Shown here: piece by piece, positions 1 to 6,896 of the stretch
How positions within the stretch are numbered: position 1 is the stretch's first letter
Layout: every line of letters starts with the position of its first letter
Assembly (NCBI GenBank): GCA_035512595.1
Contig: DATKDU010000363.1
Location: 1-30,493 of the forward strand
Source of the DNA: DATKDU01 sp035512595
GTDB lineage: Bacteria; Planctomycetota; Planctomycetia; Pirellulales; Pirellulaceae
Length of the DNA stretch: 30,493 bases
Direction: 5' to 3'
The notes under the pieces: generated by a model
What the model was told of the DNA's origin: nothing
The model's input: only the letters and a program-made list of their open reading frames with translations
Database searches by the model: none
Position numbers and translations under genes: made by a program

Positions 1-347
1 AGCTGGATGCCGAGCTTCGACCAGAAGGAGGCGATCAAGAAAGGATGTATGGTCATTGCCAGCGGCAGCCACCAGCCGCCAAGAACGCGAATGCCAAACA
101 GGGCGAGCAACAGGGAAGCGACCATGCCGATCACAACCAGCCCTAGCAGCCACAACCAATGGCGGCGAACGGACACAGCCGCCAGCATGGATGTAGAGCC
201 CAGCAAGCCCCAGACGGAGTACTGCGCAAGCTGCCCGCCGGTAATTGCCAGGATGGCATTCGGATCGAGCCCCTGAACCGGCGTTCGCACGGTCGCCCGC
301 AGAAACAAGAGCGTTACACCCACGACGAACATAATTCTGGCGTTCAC
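1..347 (-). CDS. Membrane protein, partial (C-terminus lies beyond the left edge)
   Basis: The minus strand is open from position 347 to the window edge and reads as a strongly hydrophobic protein of about 115 residues. Segments such as IMFVVGVTLLFL, WLWLLGLVVIGMVASLLLAL and GGWWLPLAM look like three to four membrane helices separated by short basic loops. I do not recognise the family. The start is uncertain. GTG at 347 and ATG at 332 both sit just before the first hydrophobic segment; an in-frame ATG at 428 would add 27 residues of poor, charged sequence, with a GGAGG about 20 bases upstream of it. The plus strand over this region also has open frames, but they are unlike proteins. Membrane character is clear; function is unknown. 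Confidence 0.5.
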   Translation of the reverse strand, partial: MNARIMFVVGVTLLFLRATVRTPVQGLDPNAILAITGGQLAQYSVWGLLGSTSMLAAVSVRRHWLWLLGLVVIGMVASLLLALFGIRVLGGWWLPLAMTIHPFLIASFWSKLGIQ

Positions 348-629
348 GTGCGCAGCACTACCAGGCCGCTGGCATGTTCGGTTCGCGATGGCACTTTTGG
401 GGGCTTTGTGGGTATGGGGCGCGTACATGACGGGAATACAATCCACCTTTCCTCCGATCTGGATTAGCGCAACCGTGACAAATCTGGCCGGTCAGATTCT
501 GTGGATGTTTGGTTGCTGCGCTTTTCTGACGTCACTCTTGGTTTCCATCTGCGGGCTCGATTTGCGCTTTGAACCCGCTTTGCCGCGCGTTGGGGCCCCA
601 CGCCGCGGACAGTTTTCGCTCGCGTTTCT
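348..629. other. Gap with no convincing gene
   Basis: This is the stretch between the left-edge membrane protein and the end of the molybdopterin subunit gene. A plus-strand frame at 388-633 (81 codons) is notably hydrophobic and would give two possible membrane helices. It has no ribosome binding site, its third-position GC is lower than that of neighbouring genes, and it would run 4 bases into the convergent gene. I leave it uncalled. No hairpin with a T-run was seen. Confidence 0.4.
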
Positions 630-2819
630 CTAACTCTTCAATCCCTCCGGCACCATCGGCAGCGACCGCAGCCGAATGCCGGTGGCGGCGAAGATGGCGT
701 TGCCGATCGCCGGGGCGATGGCGACGATGGGCGTTTCGCCGGCCCCCGCGCTGGGAAGATCGGGGCGATTGACGAGGACCGTCTCGAGCTGTGGCGCGTC
801 GCGGAAGCGGGGGACGCGGTAGCTCGAAAAGCCGTCGGTGCTGATCTTGCCGCCGTCAAAGTGAATCGCTTCAAAGAGCGCGCCGCCGAGCCCCATCACG
901 ACGCACCCTTCGACCTGATTCATCAGGTGGTCGGGGTTGACGATCGCGCCACATTCAAAGGCGGTCACCGCCCGGACGACCCGCACCTTGCCGCTGGCGC
1001 GATCGATCGCCACTTCGGCGCACGTCGCCACGTACGATCCTTTCTCCGAGCCACCGGCAATGCCAATGCCGCGGGTTTCGGTGGATTGCGCACCTTCCCA
1101 GCCAAACTGCTTCGCGGCCGCCTCGAGCACCGCCCGCAGCCGCTCGTCCTTGAGGTTCTTGAGGCGGAATGCCAACGGGTCGATCTTCACCACGGCCGCC
1201 AGGTCGTCGATGTGGCTCTCGCGGGCGAAGTGGTTGGCGGTCGCGGCCAGCGCCCGGTACGAGCCTTGCGCCAGCGGCGCACGCGAGTTGTGCGACTGGG
1301 CGCGGAGGTTGGGAATGTCGTACAGCGGCCGGATCGACGAGCCGCCGGAGTTGTAGTTGTGAAAATCCCAGGCTGTGAGCAGGCCGTCCTTCGTAATGCC
1401 GGCATTCACCTCGATCAGTCCCGCCGGGCGGAAATAGGCCCAGGTGAACTCCTCTTGCCGTGTCCAGACGAGCTTGACCGGCTTGCCCGCCGCCTTGGCA
1501 AGGCGTGCCGCCTCGGTCGCCGCTTCGTTGGTGTGCTTGCCGCCGTAGCCGGAGCCGGTATCCGGCACGATCACTCGCACCTTGTCCGGCGCGAGGTCGA
1601 AGGCGCGGGCCAAGTTGTCCCGCACTCGAAATGGGGCTTGCGTGCCGGTCCAGACAGTCAGCTTGCCGTCCTGCCACTGGGCGACGGCGGCCCGCGGCTC
1701 GAGCGGCGCGTGGGCGATGTAGGCGATCGTGTACTTTGCTTCGTGCTTGTGCTCGGCAGCAGCGAGTCCCTCATCGACGGAGCCTTGGGAATCACCTCCG
1801 CGGCCGCCGAAGCGGCTGGTCACTGGACTACTGCCGGTCCGCTTGAGGTCTTCGTACAGCGTCGTGTCTGAGATTTCGTCACCGGTAATTACCGTAGCTG
1901 CCTTGATCGCCGCCAGCCCTTTCTCGGCGACGAATTCATCCGGCGCCGCCACGCCCACAAACGGGCCGTCGTGGACGACGACCACGCCGGGCATCGCTTT
2001 CGCGGCCGACGCATCGACGCTGGTCAGTGTCCCCCGCAGTGTCGCTGGCCGCAGCACCTTGCCGTAAAGCATGCCCGGCAGCTTCAGGTCGGATGTGTAT
2101 TGGTGCCGGCCGGTGACGAACGCGGCAGCATCGACCTTCGGTGCGGAAGTCCCGAGAACCTTCCACTTCTCGACCGGCGTCGTGGCAACTTCGCCCGAGA
2201 CGGCCTTCGCCAGCTTCTGCCCTTTAGTCAGCTCGCCGTAAGTGAATGACTTCTCGCTCGGCGGATGAGTTACGCGGCCATCGGCGGCGACCAACGATGT
2301 CCGCTCGACCTTCGCCTGTTCGGCGGCCAGATCGAGCAGCGTCTCGCGGGCGGCGGCAGCCATGCGGCGCAAACGGGCGGCCATATCCGGCGTCGTCCGG
2401 CTGCCAAACGTGCCTGAATCTGGGGGCACGAGCGACGTGTCGGCCATCACCAGCTTGATCGACGCCATCGGCACTCGCAGTTCTTCGGCCACGGCCTGCG
2501 ACAGCGACGTGCGGATGTTCTGGCCGACTTCGGCTTTGCCGGTGTACACGGTGACCTGTCCCGCTTCGTCGATGTGCAGCCAGGCGCTGAGCTCCGTTGG
2601 TCCGCCTCCGCCGAATCCTCCGCGGCGCGGGCCCCGCTGCTGTCCGTCGGCGTCCGCCGCCAGGAGGCAGATGACAATGCCGCCGCCAGCAATGCGGAGA
2701 AAATCGCGGCGATCGAGCGCGAAGTGATACTTCGGCTCCGCGAACAGCTCGTAGCGCTCGGGCTCAATGTAGTCCGCTCGCTCCGCGAGCCCTCGCTGAC
2801 GCTTCGGGTGAGTAATCAT
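630..2819 (-). CDS. Molybdopterin-binding subunit of a xanthine dehydrogenase/isoquinoline oxidoreductase-type molybdenum hydroxylase
   Basis: This is a 729-residue large subunit of the aldehyde oxidase/xanthine dehydrogenase superfamily, closest in layout to IorB-type subunits, which bind the molybdenum cofactor and hydroxylate an aromatic or aldehyde substrate. A twin-arginine motif (RRDFLRIAGGG, about residues 37-47) precedes a hydrophobic stretch, so periplasmic export of the folded complex is likely. The N-terminal cofactor domain contains TGKAEVGQNIRTSLSQAVAE. The C-terminal half carries GSGYGGKHTNEA, QGSYRALAATANHFARES, and near the end AGAGETPIVAIAPA. The Glu of that last motif (about residue 695) aligns with the catalytic base of the superfamily. 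The gene starts in a 4-base ATGA overlap with the [2Fe-2S] subunit, so the two are translationally coupled. Residues about 4-18 are encoded by a repeat-like palindrome. The substrate cannot be told. Confidence 0.9.
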   Translation of the reverse strand: MITHPKRQRGLAERADYIEPERYELFAEPKYHFALDRRDFLRIAGGGIVICLLAADADGQQRGPRRGGFGGGGPTELSAWLHIDEAGQVTVYTGKAEVGQNIRTSLSQAVAEELRVPMASIKLVMADTSLVPPDSGTFGSRTTPDMAARLRRMAAAARETLLDLAAEQAKVERTSLVAADGRVTHPPSEKSFTYGELTKGQKLAKAVSGEVATTPVEKWKVLGTSAPKVDAAAFVTGRHQYTSDLKLPGMLYGKVLRPATLRGTLTSVDASAAKAMPGVVVVHDGPFVGVAAPDEFVAEKGLAAIKAATVITGDEISDTTLYEDLKRTGSSPVTSRFGGRGGDSQGSVDEGLAAAEHKHEAKYTIAYIAHAPLEPRAAVAQWQDGKLTVWTGTQAPFRVRDNLARAFDLAPDKVRVIVPDTGSGYGGKHTNEAATEAARLAKAAGKPVKLVWTRQEEFTWAYFRPAGLIEVNAGITKDGLLTAWDFHNYNSGGSSIRPLYDIPNLRAQSHNSRAPLAQGSYRALAATANHFARESHIDDLAAVVKIDPLAFRLKNLKDERLRAVLEAAAKQFGWEGAQSTETRGIGIAGGSEKGSYVATCAEVAIDRASGKVRVVRAVTAFECGAIVNPDHLMNQVEGCVVMGLGGALFEAIHFDGGKISTDGFSSYRVPRFRDAPQLETVLVNRPDLPSAGAGETPIVAIAPAIGNAIFAATGIRLRSLPMVPEGLKS
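2769..2811 (-). repeat. REP-like palindrome embedded in a coding N-terminus
   Basis: On the plus strand a GTAG tetranucleotide (2769-2772) is followed by a hairpin with arms GCTCGC (2776-2781) and GCGAGC (2785-2790) around a TCC loop, then by CCTCGCTGACGCTTCGGGT (2791-2809). The same CTCGC-TCC-GCGAG core with a GTAG head occurs at 5103-5128. Here it lies inside the frame of the molybdopterin subunit and encodes HPKRQRGLAERADY near its N-terminus. From memory, the peptide PKRQRGLAE recurs at the starts of annotated planctomycete proteins, as expected if this is a dispersed genomic repeat. That recollection was not checked by a search. Confidence 0.6.
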
Positions 2820-3295
2820 CGCACGCCTCCCTTCTGCACTGTCGCGGCTTTCTTAACCGCCTCGACAATCCGCTGGTACGTTCCGCAGCGGCAGATGTTG
2901 CCGTTCATATGGTGGATGATATCCTCCGGCTGCGGGTCGGCATTCTTCTCGAGGAGTGCGACGCCCGACAGGATCATGCCGGGGGTGCAATAGCCGCACT
3001 GCATGGCATCGCAATCGACAAACGCCTGTTGGAGCGGGTGAAGCTTGTCGCCGCTGGCCAGCCCCTCGATCGTGCGGATCTGCTTGCCGGCACAATCGCC
3101 GACCGCCGTGATGCAGGAGCGAATCGGCTTGCCGTCGAGCAGCACGGTACAAGCCCCGCACTCCCCTTCGCCGCAGCCGTACTTGGCTCCGGTCAGATCG
3201 AGCTCGTTCCGCAGGACGCCGAGCAGGCTCCGCTCGGGATCGGTCTCAAGGCGGCGCATCGCGCCGTTGACCGACAGTTCGATCGCGCTGGCCAT
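2816..3295 (-). CDS. (2Fe-2S)-binding subunit of the molybdenum hydroxylase (IorA/CoxS type)
   Basis: This is a 159-residue small iron-sulfur subunit that passes electrons from the molybdenum centre to an acceptor. Both cluster motifs are intact. The plant-type ferredoxin cluster uses Cys41, Cys46, Cys49 and Cys61 (CGEGECGACTVLLDG). The second cluster uses Cys100, Cys103, Cys135 and Cys137 (QCGYCTPGM and NICRCGTY). The length is typical for the family. It is the first gene of the pair and overlaps the large subunit by 4 bases. No separate FAD subunit is encoded nearby, as expected for IorAB-type two-subunit enzymes, which feed electrons to a cytochrome. It has no signal of its own and would travel with the Tat-bearing large subunit. 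Confidence 0.93.
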   Translation of the reverse strand: MASAIELSVNGAMRRLETDPERSLLGVLRNELDLTGAKYGCGEGECGACTVLLDGKPIRSCITAVGDCAGKQIRTIEGLASGDKLHPLQQAFVDCDAMQCGYCTPGMILSGVALLEKNADPQPEDIIHHMNGNICRCGTYQRIVEAVKKAATVQKGGVR

Positions 3296-3481
3296 GGAAA
3301 CCTCCGCTGGAACTTTGTGCGAAAAGCCGGCAGCAAGACACCACTATTCTGGACACTCGACTTACCCGTTCGCTAGCCCCAATGATGGAACGCTCGCGCA
3401 ATTAGCAGATGACGCTGGAAATCCGCTCACGCGCGGAGTCCAATACGATCTAGCCATGGTGCGAACGTCGGGGATGATGGA

Positions 3482-3811
3482 ATGAAGTCGATGACCGAAA
3501 ATCCGTATGCATCGCCGAAGGGAAAAGTCCCGTTGCATGGGAAGCCACCAAGAACACCGATGCGTGGTGGTTTGGCCATAGTTGTGTTCTCACTGATTGC
3601 ATTCGCTGCCGCGCCGGCGATTTGGACGCTGATGTGGTTCTTTGGAATTTACTTGGCTAAATCCGACCCGAATGACTACTTCACGCCGACGGAGTGGGAG
3701 AAGTTCGATACGCTCTATGGTTACTACGTCTGGACGTTTGTCATTTCCGTGTTCGTGACGCCCGCCGTTTTCCTCTGGAGGCTCGCGGTCCATTCCGGTT
3801 CCGCACGCTGA
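3482..3811 (+). CDS. Small NPYASP-type membrane protein
   Basis: This is a 109-residue protein with a short polar N-terminus containing TENPYASPKGK and two hydrophobic segments at about residues 31-59 and 80-103. An N-terminal NPYxSP motif ahead of membrane helices is common among planctomycete small membrane proteins of unknown role. The start at 3482 (MKSMTENPY) and the internal ATG at 3491 are both possible. The gene is divergent from the molybdenum hydroxylase operon across a 186-base gap, and 32 bases separate it from the sulfite-oxidase-like gene downstream. No function can be assigned. Confidence 0.7.
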   Translation: MKSMTENPYASPKGKVPLHGKPPRTPMRGGLAIVVFSLIAFAAAPAIWTLMWFFGIYLAKSDPNDYFTPTEWEKFDTLYGYYVWTFVISVFVTPAVFLWRLAVHSGSAR

Positions 3812-3843
3812 CTCTGCGGGGGCATCCCGTATTGGAGCTTTGC

Positions 3844-5100
3844 ATGGATACTCAGAAACAGTATCGCACCGAGTGTCTGCGATTTGCGCGGCGGAACTTT
3901 CTGAAGCTTAGCGCCGCCGGAGCAGCGGCATTCGCTTCGCGGGGTCGAATCGTATTGGCGGACGATGACCGTGAACAACTCACGGCCGCTATCGCCAAAC
4001 TCGAGCCCTTCTTCACCCCGCCGGACCAGTTCCGCGACGTCTCCCGCGGCAAACCGCTGCCGCACTCGCTGCCGGAGGAGAAAATGCGCGAGGTTGGCAT
4101 GACCCGCGAGACGTGGAAGCTGGAGGTGATTGCCGATCCGGACCATCCGCCCAAGCTGCGGCAGCCGCTGAAGAAAGCCGACAATACGGCACTCGATTTC
4201 GCGGGACTCTTGCAGCTTGCCGAAAAGCACGCGGTCAAGTTCGCCAAGGTGATGACCTGCCTCAACATCGGCTGCCCGCTGGGGATGGGGATTTGGGAAG
4301 GAGTGCCGCTGCGTGAGGTGATCTGGCGCACGCGCCCCAGCGAGAACTTGCGGCGGGTCGTCTACTTTGGCTATCACAACGACGACGAGAAGCAGCTCTT
4401 TCAAAGCTCGCTGCCGATCGGACGCGTGCTGGAGGACCCGTTGGATTTGCCGCCGGTGATTCTGTGCTACAAGCTCAACGGCCAGTGGCTCTCCCCCGAG
4501 CGCGGCGGCCCGGTGCGGATGGTCGTACCGGAGCATTACGGCTTCAAGTCGATCAAGTGGCTCTCGCACGTCGTCCTCACGAACCTCGCTCACGCCAACG
4601 ACACCTACATCGGCGGCAATAACGACATCGACAGCCCGCTCAAGTCCTTCTCCGCGGTCCTCGGCATTCCGCCGGAGATCAACGCGGGTCAGCCGATCCC
4701 GATCACCGGCTACGCGCAAATTGGCATTTCGGGCCTGTCAAGAGTGCAGGTCTGGATTCAGCGCGACGGCGAGCCGTGGCCCGACGACGATCCGTACTTC
4801 ACCAAGGCGCCGTGGATCGATGCGGAAATCCTGTCGCCGCCGAAGTCTTGGGGCGGCGAACTACCCGAGGACAAGATTCCAGAGGGCACCCTGGGCTTCG
4901 ACGACGCGGGCCGTCCCCGCACCTGGCCGATGCGGCTGGGCAAGGTCCACTGGGCTGTGCTTCTTAAGGGCGTCCCCGCCGGCGACTACACGCTCCGCTC
5001 GCGCACCATCGACGAAAAGGGACACGCGCAGCCAATGCCGCGGCCGTTCCGCAAGTCGGGTCATGCGGCCATCGAGGAAGTCAACATTGAGGTCAAGTGA
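3844..5100 (+). CDS. Tat-exported molybdopterin-dependent oxidoreductase, sulfite oxidase family
   Basis: The protein is 418 residues from the ATG at 3844. I chose this start because it places a twin-arginine signal (ARRNFLKLSAAGAAAFA) at the N-terminus; the frame is open 50 codons further upstream, but that part is not protein-like. The middle region holds the molybdopterin domain with TCLNIGCPLGMGIWEGVPL, where Cys139 is the expected molybdenum ligand. It also has GPVRMVVPEHYGFKSIKWL, the typical family block before the end of that domain. From about residue 280 a Mo-co dimerisation beta-sandwich follows (ITGYAQIGISGLSRVQVWI, then a WPMRLGKVHW block). Members oxidise sulfite or, as YedY/MsrP-like relatives, reduce sulfoxides. 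No heme domain is fused. A GTAG palindrome begins two bases after the stop codon. The true substrate is unknown. Confidence 0.88.
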   Translation: MDTQKQYRTECLRFARRNFLKLSAAGAAAFASRGRIVLADDDREQLTAAIAKLEPFFTPPDQFRDVSRGKPLPHSLPEEKMREVGMTRETWKLEVIADPDHPPKLRQPLKKADNTALDFAGLLQLAEKHAVKFAKVMTCLNIGCPLGMGIWEGVPLREVIWRTRPSENLRRVVYFGYHNDDEKQLFQSSLPIGRVLEDPLDLPPVILCYKLNGQWLSPERGGPVRMVVPEHYGFKSIKWLSHVVLTNLAHANDTYIGGNNDIDSPLKSFSAVLGIPPEINAGQPIPITGYAQIGISGLSRVQVWIQRDGEPWPDDDPYFTKAPWIDAEILSPPKSWGGELPEDKIPEGTLGFDDAGRPRTWPMRLGKVHWAVLLKGVPAGDYTLRSRTIDEKGHAQPMPRPFRKSGHAAIEEVNIEVK

Positions 5101-5102
5101 AT

Positions 5103-5128
5103 GTAGGTCACTCGCTCCGCGAGTGACC
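5103..5128 (+). repeat. Single GTAG-headed palindrome (REP-like)
   Basis: A GTAG head at 5103-5106 leads into a perfect 10-base inverted repeat, GGTCACTCGC (5106-5115) and GCGAGTGACC (5119-5128), with a TCC loop. It begins two bases after the TGA of the sulfite-oxidase-like gene and lies in the 68-base gap before the sialidase-like gene. It has no T-run, so it is not a classic terminator, although the hairpin could slow RNA decay from the 3' side. The core matches the element at 2769-2790. Confidence 0.7.
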
Positions 5129-5168
5129 AAGTGGACGCTTGAACTAATTCGTTTCGACAGAGGCCCTC

Positions 5169-6896
5169 ATGCGAATGACGATACTGGCACTACTTGCCCT
5201 CTCGGCAACGTTTCCATTAGCTGCCCAGGACAAGCCCCAGCCCCCGATCGACCTCGGCCCCGGCAACGCTCAGGCCGTCGGCATCAACTACGCCAGCGCC
5301 GCGGTCACCTATCCCGACGGCACGCTGGAGTCGTTCCTCCGCAAGAGCGGCGGCGGCAAGGTCGCCATCGTCGGCACGCGATCCACGGACAGCGGCCGCA
5401 CGTGGTCGGAGCCCAAGGAACTTGTGGCGCTGGAGATCGCGCCATGGGGCGGGCCAATGCCGCTGCTGGATAAGGAGGGGGAACTGCACTTCGTGATTCC
5501 GCGCGTGCGTGGCGAAGGTCGGCGGCCGAACGTCGATCGATTCATCGACCTGTATCACGTGCGATCGAGCGAAGGGCGCACCAAGTGGACCGACCCGCAG
5601 CGGATTTACGAAGGCTACTGCGGCGCGCTTCAGCAAGTGGCGCAGCTTACCAGCGGCCGAATCATCGCTCCGTTTGCCGACTGGCTCCCGGGAGTGCCGA
5701 CCTCGCCGCCGACCGGACCGAGCGTCGTTACCTGCGTCTATTCCGACGACGGCGGCAAATCGTGGCAGCGCTCGCCGGCGAAGCTGACCGCGCCGTGCTA
5801 CGACGGCTACAACGGGGCCAACTACGGCGCGTGCGAACCGACGATCATCGAGCTGAAGGACGGCCGTATCTGGATGTTGATCCGCACGCAAGCCGGCTAT
5901 CTGTACGAGTCGTTTTCGGAGGACGGCGTGAATTGGTCCGAGGCGAAACAATCAAGATTTCCGTCATCGAACTCGCCCGCATTCCCGATCCGGCTGGCTG
6001 ACGGCCGGATCGTCGTCTTCTGGAACAACTGCGTGATGCCGCCGAGGGTGGACGGCCAAGGGGTTTATGCGGGCCGCGACGCCCTGCACGCAGCCATCAG
6101 CGACGACGACGGAAAAACCTGGTGGGGCTTTCGCGAAGTCTACCGCGACCCGACCCGCAACGGCTCGCCTCCCAAAAGCGGCGACCGCGGCACGGCCTAT
6201 CCTCACGCGACGCGCACTGTGGACGGCAAGATCCTGCTAGTCTCCGGCCAGGGGGAAAACCGGCGGCGGCGGTTCCTCGTCGATCCGGATTGGCTGAAGG
6301 GAACGCGCGCCGAGGCGAGTTTCGAAAACCTCGACGAGTGGCACGTCTTCAAGGGCTTCGGCCCGGCAGCGCGGTTCTGGCGCGATCGTGTGGCCGGCGC
6401 GCAGCTAGTCGATCATCCCGACCAGCCGGGTGCCAAGGCGCTGCACATCCGCCGCCCTGACGACCGCGATGCCGATGGGGCGAGTTGGAATTTTCCAGTC
6501 ATGGGAGCCGGCACTTTGTCATTGCGAATCCGAATCGAAAAGAGTTTTGGCGGAGCGAGGATCTCGCTTGCCGACCGGTTCTACGATCCGTGCGACGACC
6601 AGGGGGAGGAAAAGTCTCCCTTCTCCTTTGCGATCCAGCCTGATGGACAGTTTGGAATTAACGCGCGCCTGGAGCACGGCAAGTGGCACACGCTCGAGTT
6701 TATGTGGAACGAATACGGGTCGTGTATCGCGACGCTCGACGGAAAGCCGGTCATCAAGGCGGGCGTGAAAGAGCTCCCCAGATCGCTACCCTATGGCGTC
6801 AGCTATCTCCGCCTGCGATCGTCGGCCGATAAGGTCGATGCCGCGGGATTCTACGTCGACTCAATTCATGGGAAGTGGACATATGGTGATGAATAA
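5169..6896 (+). CDS. Secreted BNR-repeat sialidase-like protein
   Basis: This is a 575-residue protein with a Sec signal peptide (hydrophobic segment TILALLALSATFPLAAQ). At least four Asp-box (BNR) motifs mark a sialidase-type six-bladed propeller over about residues 30-370: STDSGRTWSEP, YSDDGGKSWQRSP, FSEDGVNWSEA and ISDDDGKTWWGF. From about residue 375 a separate beta-rich domain follows, probably a jelly-roll or LamG-like sandwich. I could not confirm the catalytic Asp/Tyr/Arg-triad of true neuraminidases, so it may act on a different glycan or only bind one. The stop overlaps the next gene by 14 bases, so the two are cotranscribed. The start at ATG 5169 gives the signal peptide; an ATG at 5175 is an alternative. 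Confidence 0.8.
   Translation: MRMTILALLALSATFPLAAQDKPQPPIDLGPGNAQAVGINYASAAVTYPDGTLESFLRKSGGGKVAIVGTRSTDSGRTWSEPKELVALEIAPWGGPMPLLDKEGELHFVIPRVRGEGRRPNVDRFIDLYHVRSSEGRTKWTDPQRIYEGYCGALQQVAQLTSGRIIAPFADWLPGVPTSPPTGPSVVTCVYSDDGGKSWQRSPAKLTAPCYDGYNGANYGACEPTIIELKDGRIWMLIRTQAGYLYESFSEDGVNWSEAKQSRFPSSNSPAFPIRLADGRIVVFWNNCVMPPRVDGQGVYAGRDALHAAISDDDGKTWWGFREVYRDPTRNGSPPKSGDRGTAYPHATRTVDGKILLVSGQGENRRRRFLVDPDWLKGTRAEASFENLDEWHVFKGFGPAARFWRDRVAGAQLVDHPDQPGAKALHIRRPDDRDADGASWNFPVMGAGTLSLRIRIEKSFGGARISLADRFYDPCDDQGEEKSPFSFAIQPDGQFGINARLEHGKWHTLEFMWNEYGSCIATLDGKPVIKAGVKELPRSLPYGVSYLRLRSSADKVDAAGFYVDSIHGKWTYGDE

Noticed and set aside
388..633. Plus-strand 81-codon hydrophobic frame resembling a two-helix membrane protein
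   Set aside because: No ribosome binding site, lower third-position GC than neighbours, overlap with the convergent gene end, and a poor C-terminus. Chance hydrophobic frame is more likely.
861..1871. Long plus-strand frame (336 codons) opposite the molybdopterin subunit
   Set aside because: Antisense frames stay open in GC-rich coding DNA. The minus-strand protein has clear motifs across the same span.
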